Shown one piece after another: positions 33,439-47,870 of a stretch of DNA of 64,000 nt (positions are counted from its first letter, which is position 1; each line of letters starts with the position of its first letter). The DNA lies in contig MU831845.1 of NCBI GenBank assembly GCA_029204225.1, positions 1 through 64,000 on the forward strand, in the 5' to 3' direction. The DNA comes from Diphasiastrum complanatum. Its lineage: Eukaryota > Streptophyta > Lycopodiopsida > Lycopodiales > Lycopodiaceae. Under the pieces are notes generated by a model that saw only the letters and a list, made by a program, of their open reading frames with translations, made no database searches and was not told where the DNA came from. Made by a program: the position numbers and the translations under genes.

Positions 33439-34876
33439 TTCTAATTAAGAATGGTTTTATTCCAAACTCAACAGATTTGAATGTTTATTTCAAGTCTGTA
33501 TTGAATTTTTTCATTATCATCACTATTTATGTAGATGAATCATTACTATTCAATAACAATCTGATGAAGGATATGAAATACATGCTAGCATAAGAGTACA
33601 AAATGACTGATATGGGTCTACAACCCATTACTCTCTCAGGATTTATATGTTTCAAATTCGATCTTATAGATAAATTTTCATCATTCAACAATGATATTTC
33701 ACCAACGTGCTAGATAGATGTGGAATGACCAACTGCAAATTGAGTCACTTTCCACTCGACCTTGGAATGAAGCTGTCAAAGGAACAATCTCCTCAAATAG
33801 AGGGAAGAAATGAAGCAATAAGTCAGAATCTCAACGAATCCAATCACATAAGAGGATCAAAGTTCATCCCAGAAGATCGAACCGATCCAGACATTCTAAA
33901 TCTTGATTTATAAATGATCCAGCTTGTTACTTTGTGTAGAAAACAAACACAATTTTTGAAGCAATGTCAACTTTTGATGTTGACCAGTGGAAAGCTACAA
34001 TAGACACATAATCCAATTCTCTGATAGAGAATCAAATGTGGACACCAAAATCCGATTCTATGCAAATGGTTATTCAAATCAAAGTATGATGCTGAAGGAA
34101 GTTTAAATCGATACAAGGCCAGACTAGTCACCAAAGGCTTCTCCCAGATTCTAGATCTGAATTATTCTAAGACCTTTAGTCTTGTTGTCAAACATGCTTC
34201 AATTCGATTACTTCTTCCATATGCAACTGCAACAGACTCAAAGTCCACCAAATGGATGTCCATATTGCTTTTCTCAACGAGACTATCAAAGAGAAAATAT
34301 ATATGTCACAGCTAGAGGGATATGAACTGAAGGGTAAGGAGCACCTAGTGTGTAAAATTCACAAGGCTTTGTATGGTCAGAAATAGTCACCAAGAGCTTG
34401 GTTTTAGAAAATTAATACATTTCTAATTAAGAATGGTTTTATTCCAAACTCGACAGACTCGAATGTTTATTTCAAGTCTGTATCGAATTTTTTCATCAGC
34501 ATCACTCTTTATGTAGATGATACATTACTATCCAATAACAATCTGAATTTGATGAAGGATATGAAATTCATGCTAGCAAAGGAGTACAAAATGACTGATA
34601 TGAATCGACAACCCATTACTCTCTTGGAATTTATATTTTTCAAATTCAATCCAATAGACAAATTTTCATTATTCAACAATGATATTTCATCAACATGCTG
34701 GACAGATGTGGAATGACCAAATACAAATCAAGTTACTTTCCACTTGACCTTGGACTAAAGCTGTCAAAGGAACAATCTCCTCAAATAGAGACAAAAAAGG
34801 AAGAAATGAAGCAATATTCATTTCACTCCATCATCGGCTCACTGATGTATACAATGGTCTGCACTCGACCCGACCT
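33439..34876 (+). pseudogene. Copia RT fragment with an internal duplication
   Basis: The segment 33439-33822 recurs at 34421-34816 with about 90 percent identity by eye. Between the copies lies the part that belongs upstream in RT (LNRYKARLVTKGFSQI). The second copy carries LYVDDTLLSNN, the catalytic YVDD, and runs into GSLMYTMVCTRPDLA. Stops and frameshifts are frequent, so this is old. The duplicated order RT-3', RT-5', RT-3' suggests a tandem duplication or two overlapping fragments of one family. Confidence 0.8.
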
Positions 34877-36462
<1,586 letters not shown>

Positions 36463-37716
36463 TCATGTATTGGCGAAGAAAGAGAAAAGTAAGGTGTGCT
36501 TTGACAACCTCCCTAGGGGGTTTGTGAAGCCATAGAAAAAAGCATTGAGTTGATTATGTGCATAAGGTCCAGGAAAGAAAATACTCAGGTGGTTCATCAT
36601 ATACCAAATGGCATGGTCGAGACACCAATCTTCCTCGACCTCAACCATTGCAAGAATGTTGTCATTTCTTTTCACTGTAATCTGAAGTTGCTCTTGAGGG
36701 TTTATACCAAAATCTTAATCAAGTGGCTTCCAAACATTTTTGCATTTAATCCATCTTCTATAATAGAGCAGCAAAGTGAGCATTTGTTTTTTGATGTGAT
36801 ATCTAAATGTCATGGATGAGTAACATACTTTGCACTCAACTTGTTGATTTTGTTTTGTATCCCAACCATCATCCAACAACTCGGTGATTATTTCAGCACT
36901 CAAGTCCTTACAAATAAATATTGTTTTCGTTCTCCAAACATTGCATTTGGAAAAAAAATCAACAAAAATAGTAAAAGGTAGATACCAACGTAATCTATTA
37001 TTCTTTGATCTAGTGTTACATTTTAATATACTCTGAATATCAATATATAGCCTAGATCAAAAGCTTTCTGAAATTGCTGCATCAAGAGAAATCCATTTCT
37101 CACACGAAAAATCTGGTAGCGGATATGGCTCTAATCTACCAACTAAGCCATTTTTATCAGGAAAATAGGTGTGATCATAAAGAAAAATCTCCTGAATGTG
37201 ATTTTGGAGAACAACCTTTATATTGTAAAATACCGATATCTGAATGTATGACATCGATTATTCTTGCAATCGATTGAACTGTTTGTCATTCAACGAAATT
37301 TGATGGATACAAATATGCAAAACCAACAAAAACATCTCAAGAAAAATATAATTTAAAGAAAATGCTAACTCTAAAGAAATTAAATTTGAAAACTTGTAAT
37401 TGCATTTTCTTCTATCATTTGGATTAAAATCATGAATGTTGAGCTCATTGTGAAGATAAGCATGCTGAACTAAAACTTCCGTGATAGATTGACCGATAGG
37501 TGATACTTTAAAATCCATTATCCTGCCTTTCCAAGAGCTTCTATATATGTTATCCGATCTTTTTCTTTTTTGGAATGAGCCTTTTCCAGAGGGGTGCATC
37601 AAGATCCATTGATATTTTTGATATATTCTTGGTATCCATTGATCTTCTACATTTTTTTCATTGCAAATATTGATTGCATCAATGGTTCCTCTTGGTCTCC
37701 GATTATGTGTAGCCAT
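36463..37716 (-). pseudogene. Unrecognised minus-strand gene-like region
   Basis: Minus-strand frames at 37716-37258 (starts MATHNRRPRGTIDAI, basic N-terminus), 37254-37057, 36903-36715 and 36675-36463. The third has DDGWDTKQNQQVECKVC, which loosely resembles the BED-type zinc finger start of hAT transposases, but the His pair is not clear. If these are exons of one gene it would be about 1.2 kb with AT-rich introns. No DDE or dimerisation block is visible. I cannot name it; a plant transposase remnant is the best guess. Confidence 0.3.
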
Positions 37717-38160
37717 TACTCAAAAATATGAGTACGCAAGCTGAGAACGGAGAGAATGTAGAGATTGTGAGGGAAAGAATGACAATCCAAAATAAGAGAT
37801 AGAATGAAGAATATGAGAGGTATACCTATGAATGACAAGAAGTGCCTAAACTACAAGGATTAGCTAACCATAGTTTATGACTATTGACGTCAAATCAACC
37901 TCGAGTGTACAATGACGGACAACATAAGAATATTCGGGCAGTAACTGTGGTATAAATCACATTTGTTTGTTCTGCCCGACGGGATATTTGAAAATCATGG
38001 AAATTTGACCGGAAAAGTTAAATACAATTTCCATCTGTCAACTACTATTATACTTTGTCACAGATGGACACCATTCATTGGGAGACATAAGCGTTGAAAT
38101 TGTGCGAACATCTTGAGAAAGGGCCCATTTTGAGTTCTAATATCCCCTAATGAAGGGCAA
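37717..38160. other. No recognisable gene
   Basis: Short unique-looking stretch before copia coding sequence. Confidence 0.35.
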
Positions 38161-40019
38161 GGGAAGTTGTTCAAACTAGATGCTTGTGTTATTGCTAACC
38201 AAGTTGGATGTGTTGCAAGGGAGCAAATACCCATTCAAGGCATTTGGCATAAAAGTATGGGACACCTCAACTTCAAGTCATTGGAGGTAATGGCTAGAAA
38301 GAAGGTTGCGATAGGTCTCAAACATGTTTGTGAGTCTTGTGCTTTGTCTAAGTCACATAGACTACCTTATACTAGATCTAGATCTAGATCTACAAAGCCT
38401 TTTCAACTCGTGCATTCGGATATTCATGGATTTACTACAATTAGCAATAGTGGAGCTAAGTTGTATGTAACATTCATTGATGATTTTAGTAGATTTTGTT
38501 GGATGTATCTACTAAAGAGCAAGGATGAAGTGTATGATGTCTTTGTTAAGTTCAATAATGCAAGGGAGAACCAATTTTCCACAAGGATCAAGTGCTTAAG
38601 GAGTGACAATGGTGGTGAGTACATATCTACCAAGTTCAAGGCCTTTTGTGATGAGCATGGATTCAAGAGAGAGTATACAATATCAAGGACCCCACATCAA
38701 AATGGAGTGGCTGAAATAAAGAATAGGAATTTATGTGAAAGTGCTAAAGCATGAGGTTAAGTGCTAATCTTGACAAACCATTTTGGGATCAAGCTTTGTT
38801 GTGTGCCAATTTCTTGTGCAATAGCTGGCCAAGTGCTATTTTGGATGGAAGGACACCTTCTGAGATGCTATTCAAGAGGAGGCCGAGTGTCACCTTTCTA
38901 AGAACCTTTGGATGCACATGCTATTTCAACATTATTACAAGACCAAGGAGAATCCATCTTCAAGAAGAGGTATTTTTGTTGGATATAGTGAAGTGAGTAA
39001 AGCCTACAAGGTTTACATTCCTTCTACTAATCAAGTGATTTTTGGTAGAAATGTCATCTTTGATGAGGGGAACATTCCAAAAGTGTCTTCAAGCATGATT
39101 GATAAAGGTGTGGATGGATCTAACATTCTTGATGTTGATGAAAATGATCCTACTTTGGATGGCGATGATGATGGACCTTCATCAAGTTCAAAGCCAAGGA
39201 GAACATCAAGAGAAAGACAAGTACCTTCAAGGCTCACTATGATCAAAAGGGTAAGCAAGTAGTTTCTGGAAATTATGTTGCTTTCCTAACCTCTTTGGAT
39301 GAACCTACGAGTGTATATCAAGCAAGGAAAGAAGAGGAATGGATCCAAGCAATTGATCTTGAGTATCAAGCTCTTATGAAGAATGGAACATGGAGATTGG
39401 TGGAGTTGCCTAAGGACAAGAAAGCTATTGGATGCAAATGGATCTTCAAGGTGAAGACAAACCAAGATGGATCTATCAACAAGTACAAGGCAAGGTTAGT
39501 GGCAAAAGGATATGCTCAACAACAAGGAATTGACTATGATGAGACCTTTGCACCCGTGACAAAGATGGTAAGCATTCAAGTCATCATTTCACTTGCTACA
39601 CTTTATGGATGGGATCTATGGAAAATGGACATTTCAAATGCATTCTTGAATGATGATATTGAGGAGGAAGTGTACATGGAGTAGCTCGAGAGCTAAATTT
39701 CATCAAAGCCAAATCATGTGTGTCTACTACAACATAGTTTGTATGGCCTTAAGCAAGCACCTAGGAGTTGGTATGCTATGCTTAACACTTTTTTACTCTC
39801 TCAAGGCTAATCATTCACTTTATTATAGGTTTGCTAGAAATGATGTTACCATCTTGCTAATCTATGTGGATGATATCATCTTGAGTGGTGGAGACAATCA
39901 AGATGTGGAGGATATCAAGAGTGCTCTTAAGAAGGATTTTGAGGTGCATGATATTGGTAATTTGCATTACATTTTGGGAATAGAAGTCATTAGGTCTTCT
40001 CTATCGACTTTCATTAGGG
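38161..40019 (+). pseudogene. Copia-2 integrase and RT fragment
   Basis: Related to the composite copia gag-pol (49698-53550). Starts in the GAG-pre-integrase region (GIWHKSMGHLNFKSLEV), with the first integrase Asp in LVHSDIH, then FIDDFSRF, SDNGGEY and HQNGVAE (38167-38754). A 1-bp loss at about 38750 shifts the frame, and the linker continues at 38751-39262. The RT starts at 39295 (GCKWIFKVKTNQDGSINKYKARLVAKGYAQ), with a stop at 39683-39685 and LIYVDDIILSGG at about 39860. Breaks off at about 40019 in the word HYILGIEV...STFI, at the edge of a minus-strand LTR. Gag, protease, RNase H and LTRs are absent. Confidence 0.9.
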
Positions 40020-40578
40020 AATAGAGGCAAGGAACAACACAAGAAATCTCCCCCCCTTTTGGGCATCCTCTCCCTCTCTTATAGATGGCAAATGACTCAC
40101 TCCAAAGCATTGTGAAATGTCCACACAAGTCAATGAGAAGAGAGGAGGCAAAGGAAAGGCCAAGAGCCTCACAAATTAGTGGAATGTCAAAAGGCACCTT
40201 CCATAACTTATGTTTCTTGGTTATAACTTCTTGGTTTCTTTAGGGACATCAAGGGACCGTAGTAGGTGCACCCTCCTACTAACTCCCCATGACCCTTATG
40301 TGATGGCTAACTTTGGACCAAGGCCAATTATGTGATCATGGCTCAAGGTTGAGGCCCAAGGCTTAGGAAAATGACCAATAAGGTCCTCCTAACACCTTAC
40401 TAGATTCCATACCTCCATCCAAGACATAGACACCCTCATGCTCTTATCCAAGGACACAATTACCTTAATCCAATGGCACCTACCCTTATCCAAGGGTGAC
40501 TCGCCATTTAGCCCCCTTAGAGTCTAAATGGGCACATAGGAGTTACTAAAGTACTGCTAGTTACATAGGTATGTAACA
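40010..40578 (-). repeat. Family I LTR, 5' half, minus strand
   Basis: Read on the minus strand it begins TGTTACATACCTATGTAACTAGCAGTA at 40578 (first 18 bases nearly as at 10350) and follows the family I LTR for about 550 bp, including the CCTTGGATAAG repeats and GCCTTGGGCCTCAACCTTGA. It lacks the 3' half, so it is a truncated relic between two copia fragments. Confidence 0.8.
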
Positions 40579-41101
40579 AAAGTGGTCATTGGAAGAGATG
40601 TCAATTTTTATGAGGAAAACTTTCCAAAAGTTTCTTCAAGTGCTGGTGTGGATGTTGAATCTAACATTCTTGCGTGGCATGTGTATTGTAAGTCCACATG
40701 TGAATAATTGTTAATAAACTTCTACCATGGCATGTGTGTTATAACACCATGAGTAGAAGCTTTCCTTTGCTTAATAAGTTCTAAACTTTTAAACTTAGGA
40801 AACTTAAGTTAGAAAACTTGAGAAATAAAAGATTCTAAGTTTAACTTGAGTTCTAAGTTTAGGGACTCAAGTTTCTAAGTTAGAAGTTGTGAGACTTAGA
40901 ATAGCAAGTAGAAGAATAATCCCATAAGTTAGTGGAAACTTATTGAAGGCCCTCTTGCTATAAACAGAGAGGCATTTTCCTTGTAAACAACACATTGAGA
41001 TTATGCTACATGCTTATCACATTACAAAAGTAAGGTATGCTAGATCTAATCATATTGATTTACTGTAGTTTGATGCATTTACATGATTGTAGCTTTTAAC
41101 A
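40579..41101 (+). other. Short copia linker fragment, then no gene
   Basis: 40579-40665 encodes KVVIGRDVNFYEENFPKVSSS, the post-integrase block of the Copia-2 type. After about 40676 the sequence is AT-rich with many CTAAGTTT-like words and shows no gene. Confidence 0.55.
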
Positions 41102-41408
41102 ATGGCGATGTTCCATTTGCATGTTGCTCTTCTGATGGAATGCACTCCAATTATCAAGAAAAATGCGAAAGTTGTAGAGAATGTTGCTGCAATAGTTAGA
41201 GAATTGAAAATAAATAATCATATGAATATAGATTTGTGGGTGGATGGATCAATTTATCCTAATGATCCACCTACCAATTTGTGTCTAGATTTTAAATCTG
41301 TAACTCATCTTCTCAGATATGTATGTGAAGGAAATAGCGGATTACTTGGATATTGTCAAAGGTTGCGTGATATTGGAATGCATAGCATATCTTGTCTTAA
41401 TCAACAAT
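41102..41408 (+). pseudogene. Unrecognised ORF, 5' part, interrupted by the three-LTR composite
   Basis: An ATG at 41102 opens a 102-codon frame (MAMFHLHVALLMEC at the start, LDFKSVTHLLRYV in the middle) that runs into the LTR at 41409. The right flank of the composite (from 54275) continues in the same frame with a Gln/Leu/Asn-rich stretch that looks like a short coiled coil, after one copy of the ACAAT duplication is discounted. So this was one continuous coding region before insertion. I do not recognise the protein; it may be a host gene or an ORF of another transposon. Confidence 0.5.
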
Positions 41409-42064
41409 TGTGAAAATTGTCAACATTTCCTAGCTAGTTTGAGGCCTAAATTGGCTAAAATTGTAAATAGTTTTGGTTCTGGAGTTTCACACGTGTGAAC
41501 CAGGCCACAATGTTTTTATTTACTGTATTTTTTCAGTATGATGAAGTGTCAAACTTCATACCCTTCAAAATGAGACCATTTTGATGTATTTTGGTCATAT
41601 AAGCCATTTTTAGCTATTTTTCCTATATAGGGAATATCTAGGGTCAAGTACCTTCTAGAGAGAGGAGAGAGAGTCATCTTCCTCATCCATAAATAGTAGG
41701 GAAGTCGTGGAAAACAGGTTGGAGAAACCTTTTGTATGCTTCATTGAGATCAATAGATCATTGTCATTGTTTCTTCCTCCATTGAGAGCATTGTTGTGTG
41801 TATTGTCTTCAAGCTATTGTGTATGATCTTAGGTGCTTTCCAAAAGTGATAGGCTGATGTATTATGGACTGTATAATGCTATTTTGGGCCGCACTTGATG
41901 TTTATGGAAGTTTCCATTTGTGATAAATGCTTTTTGATCAAGTTCTTTGCATTCTAGGTAGCATAGAATGTGTTGCCAATTCCTAGCTTATGTAGTTTGG
42001 AGTGCAAGCATTCAAGCCAATGATCTTGGAGTTTAGATCCACTTAGGATCTGTATTTTTTCACA
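41409..42064 (+). repeat. Composite LTR-A
   Basis: 656 bp; TTCACACGTGTGAA palindrome at 41486-41499. Followed by primer-binding site TGGTATCAGAGC at 42065-42076, as for LTR-B, after which the two internal regions diverge within about 8 bp. Confidence 0.95.
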
Positions 42065-43117
42065 TGGTATCAGAGCTGGTTGCCACTTGATTCGACTGCC
42101 CCTTGCTGTTGTTCTTGCTTGCAGTATCCGACAGTCTTGAATTTCGTGGTTGCTTCGCTTGCAGTATTTGCAGAACAACTTCTTTTTTGTTTGCGGATTC
42201 GACAGTTCTTTGTGCTAAGCTAGTTTATGGTCTGGCTTTGATTGCTTCGGGCCTTTCTTCTTCTTCTACTTAGTCGTGCTCTTGTTGGCGTATAGGGCGT
42301 GAAAATCAGCTGAGAAACTTGAGGCTTTGTTCCTCTGCGTGTCTTCTTGCAACAACATAGTAATGACTCTCCAAAGAGTCAGTTCTAGATGAGTCGTGTT
42401 GAGCAATCGTTGTCAAGTCTGTTAGCGCAGTTGCATGGGGTGAGTGTGAAGATGCCGCGACGCCAGCCTTTGCTGAAATGAATGTTGGTGAATATGCAAA
42501 AAATGCGACACTCTGACGAAATGCCTTAGGATTTGATTTACAGGGTGGCTTCGCTTTTCCTAGGGCACCTTCGGCATTTTGTCAGGCAGTGTCGTCTTTT
42601 TTTGCCTGTCACAAATCATGTGTAAAAAACACAGTGTCGCGGTTTTCACCTTTCTTTTGCCTGTGAGAATTTACTTGTATTTATGTTGTGCGACAATGTG
42701 AGTAAACATGCAGCATGAATGGAGGCAGATTAAAATGGGATTTAGGAGAGTAGAGGAGATAAATCCAACATCCAAGGCTTTAACAAAAGAATAATACTAC
42801 CCACATGGCTTAAGTCCTGTGATATGGATCTAAAACTTATTTTGTGGACTGTAGGCAAGAGGGAAGGAAGAGCAAGGAGACAAACTATGAAAAAGCTTGG
42901 AAGTCGTTCTTCCTAAGTGCAAATCCATAGCTTGGCACTAAAAACCTGGATAGCAAATCTAGCATTTCTATGGCAAGAGAGGATGCTACTTATGTCTAGA
43001 AATCTAGGCATCAAGCATACATAGTAGAGAAACAAGCATCAACACATAAAATGGAAACACTCGCCTCACAATTCTCTCTCTTTTCCTCTCTCAAAGTGTA
43101 AAATACCTATGTAAACC
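42065..43117 (+). other. Composite internal region 1: primer site and unrecognised leader
   Basis: Begins with the initiator tRNA-Met primer site. The rest shows no Gag. It contains a cluster of CAGTGTCG words (42587-42594 and 42632-42639) and an inverted CGACACT (42506), in a layout resembling 743-792. Confidence 0.5.
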
Positions 43118-43503
43118 AAATGAGGGGAGATTTTCTTGGTTGTTACTTGCTTCTTTTCCCTAATGGAAGGCTAGTGTGTAGAGAGCATAGATTTGGCTTG
43201 CTTGTTCTTGAGAGGATCACCATCTTTGGCATAGGACTTAGATGGGAGTAGGATCTTGAGCATGCTAGTGATTCTGATGGTTGTGATTGTGGTTTAGCAA
43301 GGGAGTGCTAGATAGTCTTGCTTGTGCATAGATCTAGAAGGGTGGTAAATTCTTGAGGCCATTTGATTGTCTACTTTTGGAAGGATCTTAGGAGCATTGG
43401 AGGAGAGGCACAAATGATTGGAGGGCTTTTGGAGGCATCGGTGGACATCAACTCAAAGGCTTGGTCGACAGCTCTTCCTTGTTGTAGAAAGTGGTATCTG
43501 AGC
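43118..43503 (+). repeat. Family I-like LTR 3' part with primer site
   Basis: Diverged match to the second half of the family I LTR (GCTAGATAGTCTTGCTTG, GAATTCTTGAGGCCA-like words) ending GTTGTAGAAAG at about 43491, followed by TGGTATCTGAGC (43492-43503), one mismatch from the initiator tRNA-Met complement. It marks the 5' end of the gypsy remnant that follows. Confidence 0.7.
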
Positions 43504-45034
43504 CTCTTAAGACCAAATTGGGAATGGTAACTCTAAAGCTCTTTCTTTTGTTGCATAAAAATCTACCATCAAATTGTTTTGCTAGTGTGGTTGATTAATA
43601 TTTGTTTTCTTAGTTCAATATTTTATGGACCTAATGACTTAATTTGCATTAAGGGTAAAATTGGAGGACATGTTGTTAATGTACTTTTTGACACGAGATC
43701 CACTCATAATTTTATAAATGCAAATTTGGTATAGATGCTAAACCTTCCTATCAAAAAAAGTGAGAAGAAATACTGTGTGACAATGGCGTCTGGATGTAAT
43801 TCCAAACCCATGGATTATGTGGTTCCTAATGTACCATTGCACATATAGGACTATGTTGAAAAACTAGAATTCCATGTCATTAATTTGGCAAATGTGGATG
43901 TTGTTCTTGGGCAACAGTGGCATTATGATAAGAATAAATCTTTGAAAATTGATTTTGTTGAAAAGTCTTTAACTTTTATGCATGATTGTCTTTTAATAAA
44001 GATTAGTGCTAGTTTAAGTTGATGCTACTGGTATTAAATTTTACTCTAAGCTTGAGCCTAATTCTTCAATAAAGAACACAGAGTATAAATTTTATTATGT
44101 TTTCATAAAAACTTAATTTTTTGCAATGATGAGATTCTTAAACATAATGCCATGAATGTACCCAGTGAGAACACTCCTGAATTTGAAGCCTATAGTGGAC
44201 TTAGGCAAGAATTCAATGATGTTTTTCTAGACCTTTCTATAGGTTTACCACCTGAAAGGTCTATAGATCACAAGATTGACCTCATACATGGTTCAATTTT
44301 GATTGCACAACACTCTTATAGGATGAATGCATCGGAAGAGACTGAGGTACAAAGGCAATTAAGTGAGTATCTAGAGAAAGGGTGGGTTAAACCTAGTAAG
44401 TCTCCTTGGGCATATCACTAGTGGTTCTGGTCGCCAAGAAGGATGGGACTATAAGGTTTTGCATGGACTATAAAAAGTTGAACAAATTTACATTTAAAAA
44501 TAGGTATCCACTATAATGAATGGATAACCTGATAAATTATCTTGGTGGTGCAAGGTACTTTACCAAGATAGATCTAAGATCAGGGTATCATCAAATTCAC
44601 ATTAAGGTAGAGGATATACATAAGACAGGTTTTCGAACTCGGTTTGGACACTACAAGTTTTTGGTGCTTCCATTTGGTTTGACCAATGCACCAGTGACTT
44701 TCCAACAAATGTTGAACGATTTGTTCAGGCCATATTGGGAAGATTCTTAATAGTTTTCTTGGATGATATCCTGCTCTTTAGTAAGACTTCGGCGAAACAT
44801 AAAACGCATCTTAAGATTGTCGTGGACATCTTAAGAAAAGAAAAGCTCTTTGCCAAAGAGTCTAGGTGTGATTTTTTTGCTAAAGGGTTATCATACTTGG
44901 GGCATAAGATTTTCGAACGTGGTATAGAAATAGAGGCCGATCGTATTCGAAGGATTATTGAATCGCCAATTCTTACTACGGTTTGGGAAATCAAGTCATT
45001 CTTGGGTTTTGTGCAATTTTTTCGTCAACATATA
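43504..45034 (+). pseudogene. Ty3/gypsy protease and reverse transcriptase, truncated
   Basis: A diverged protease at about 43655-43740 reads VLFDTRSTHNFI, with Arg in place of Gly in the DTGS active-site triad region. Then at 44152-44421 the pre-RT block ([40 protein letters not shown]), at 44520-44750 RT with [14 protein letters not shown] and [12 protein letters not shown], and at 44735-45034 the catalytic FLDDILLFSKT and LSYLGHKI. Three frame changes and stops separate these. The sequence ends in FLGFVQFFR at 45034, where another LTR starts. Gag, RNase H and integrase are missing. Confidence 0.88.
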
Positions 45035-46563
45035 TGTTAGAAATCAGTTTGATCTGATTCATTTTATGTAAGCTCTAAATGTGATATCGTAATTAGTGTA
45101 CAATTAATTAAATTTGTTGTATTCAGTAGTGTTCGGGACTTGACCCGCCATCCACATATCAGTCTAAACACTCGTCCTGTAGCCAGCTACTTGGGTTAGC
45201 CTGTTGAAATGTCACGTCTAACTTGTAGATCAAACTTGATAATCTTATGGTTGATGTTCACATTCTAATTTCACACGTGTGGAACTTGTTCACACGTGTG
45301 AGTGGAAGCAAAAGATTACTTGTATATAGTTGAATTTAATTTAGATCAATCTACACAAGTGTGAACTAGTTTTTTGACTAGAATCTATGAAACTGCCATT
45401 TGGCACTATTTCGTTGTATAGTAGCTAGCACTTCCATGTGAATGAGTAAATGCTCCCACATGCTAAGATGCTATTCACATGTGTGAAGGTAGCTGTACCT
45501 TATGTTGACAGATCCCCTGCTCCAGAGGACCTGTTGTTTACTTCGATTCTTTCTGGCCACTTTTTCAGAACCGTTTCTGCCTGTTATCAGGCTTCATGGC
45601 ATTCGTTAGATAGTTTCCTGATTTTACGATGCCAAACCAGGCAGAAGGAAACATGTAGACGTTGCAGAATAGATTTTATGTCCTGCATGTCAGAGGACTA
45701 CTCATGACGTCACTCTTGAACGCACTTACATTCTACATAGGATGCAAGCCTAGAACGCCCATTCATAGATCAGCATGTAAACCAATGAACGTTCAGTAGT
45801 TTCTACTGCTACTTACTCTAAAAGCGATTGAAATTAGATCCTACACTACACTGAACTGAGCTACATCAAGAACTGGATTGTACAGAGATATGCAAGAATC
45901 ACACCACAAATCCAGCCTATTTAATTTACTTGAATGCTAGCTCCTACATTAATTCACAAGAAAACATGAAATCTAATCCACAACTAGGAAAGCAAGAAAA
46001 CTAATCCACTCTAAATCCACAACCACACACAAAAGGATGGAAGGGCCAGATCATAAATGCATCACTCAAGAAACAAGCATGACCAAGGAGATCAATGGTT
46101 GCACCAAACTCGTGAAGGCTCTTCTCATTTCAGCATGGAATTGATACAAATCACAAAAAGCTCCTCTACACAAAGAGGGAGTCTCTTAAATAAGCAAGAG
46201 AGCTACTTAGGTGGCATCCTAGTGGAATTTCCACATTTCACAAATTACAAGTGGAATATTGCTCTCCACCAGAGGTCACCATCAAAAGGTGGCTCACTCT
46301 ACTTTCTTTAAGAGGGGTCTACTTGCCTTTATTACATTTGCCTAGAAATACTAGTTCCTACATGGTCATTCCATCTTCCGGGATTCACCACGAGGCTTAC
46401 ACAGTTCTTACTTGTCATTACTAACTAGTATTCCTCGGCTCTCATACTCGGCTCTCAGTCTTCATTAGTCTCGTCTTCTCAGAGACCTCCTCGGTCTAAG
46501 GTGAGAGGCGCTCTTGAGTTGTTCTGTCCGAGTATCTTGGGGATTCGACATAATCAACCAACA
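45035..46563 (-). repeat. Gypsy-type 3' LTR on the minus strand
   Basis: On the minus strand TGTTGGTTGATT (from 46563) to ...TTTCTAACA (45035) gives TG...CA ends and 1529 bp. The minus-strand sequence just before it, AGGGGTGGGATGA, is a good polypurine tract, and upstream lies probable gypsy pol end. CACACGTGTG occurs at 45272-45281 and 45291-45300. No partner LTR is in the window. Confidence 0.65.
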
Positions 46564-47870
46564 TCATCCCACCCCTAATGTGTTGCAGGACCCACTGCAA
46601 CTCATATTGGACGATGTCGCTCCGCTTTCGCATTGGCATCTTCGATCGGCACTTGGAAAAGCGTAGATCCTCGTTCGCTTACATAAAACCACGTGCTTAT
46701 TGTCGCTAGTCTTTATCAACACTGTTTCTGCAAATTGCCGCAGTTTAACCAGAATGTCTTATTGCTATAAGTGGTTGACATTCTCAAAATTGGAGAGCTT
46801 TCCATGTGTCTCTTCGTTTGTCACTTGTATCTGCCATTGACGGTTTCATCTTTGGTTTCTTGGCAGATTCTAACTCATGGGAGGTCTGTATCCTCCATTT
46901 TCTTCTGGGTGTCTCCGTGGTTCTTCCCTCAGTTGAAGTTCCAGTCTCAAGGAAAACCTTTGATCTGCAGGTTGCAAAAACTTTGGTTATCAGTCTCAAG
47001 GAGTTGGATTCATCAAAAATTGGTGGTAGGAACAGATTTGGATGGACAGTTCAATAACGGTAAGGAAACGTGATGAAGGCTTGGTGAAAAGATGAAGGAA
47101 CTGATAGTTCTACAGTTGCAGCCTTGGACCCTTGCAATGTCAAGCTTTGACCACCACTTGCTAGGTGAGGAGCTCACTTTATTTGCAGGTTCACGTTGTC
47201 TTCATCTTTCTTTTTTCTGTAGCTTTTTCTTTTGATTCGTTACTTTTGGATCTCTTTGGGCTTCATAAGAGGGGATTCAACTATCATTGCTCCAGAGAGT
47301 TTCTTTTAATCAAGGTTGATTAGACTCATCTGTTGCTTAAGTTTTGTCCTTTCCTCCTCAGCTTCTTGGATTTTTCTCTTTATTTGTTCTCCCTTTCTGA
47401 AGGATCTTCGTCGTGACTGGGGTACTTCTTCTGATTGAGTCTCTTTAACCCCCCCCCCAAAAAAAAAAATATGTTGGTGGGGATGTTGTTACTGGTAACT
47501 GGTCATGTTCAAGGTTGGATCTGTGTGTGGAACACATAGTTGAAACTCGTTGAATATGTGACGGTACTAAATATTGAGCAAATTTTAACTAAATTTGTTT
47601 CGATCTTGCTATAGTTGACTCGAAGATGAATATGGCAAGGAGATGCAGGAATCAACTCTAATGTGACATGGATTTCGCATATTTCTCAAGAATCCTAAAT
47701 TTTTGTGCAAGGGAATCTGAAGATGGTGAGATGAATGAAAATGTGTTCTGGAGATGCTCTACAAAAGACTCTCGTGCAGTAGCTATTCCTCATGCAAAAA
47801 TCAATCACACAAAATAGGTGAAGAGAAACAAGGAAATAAACAAATGTGGCAGAGAGTGAGAACTGTATAG
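46564..47870 (-). pseudogene. Remnant of gypsy pol 3' end and unassigned sequence
   Basis: Minus-strand sequence near 46620-46570 reads DIVQYELQWVLQHIRGG, just upstream of the polypurine tract, and the region up to about 47050 is open in short minus-strand frames, probably the degenerate integrase end. From about 47100 to LTR-B I see no coding motif; a C10A11 run lies near 47451-47469. Confidence 0.45.

Noticed and set aside
36715-36903. hAT transposase gene
   Set aside because: Only a vague BED-finger-like CxxC stretch is visible; no dimerisation block or catalytic motifs, so it is kept as unrecognised.
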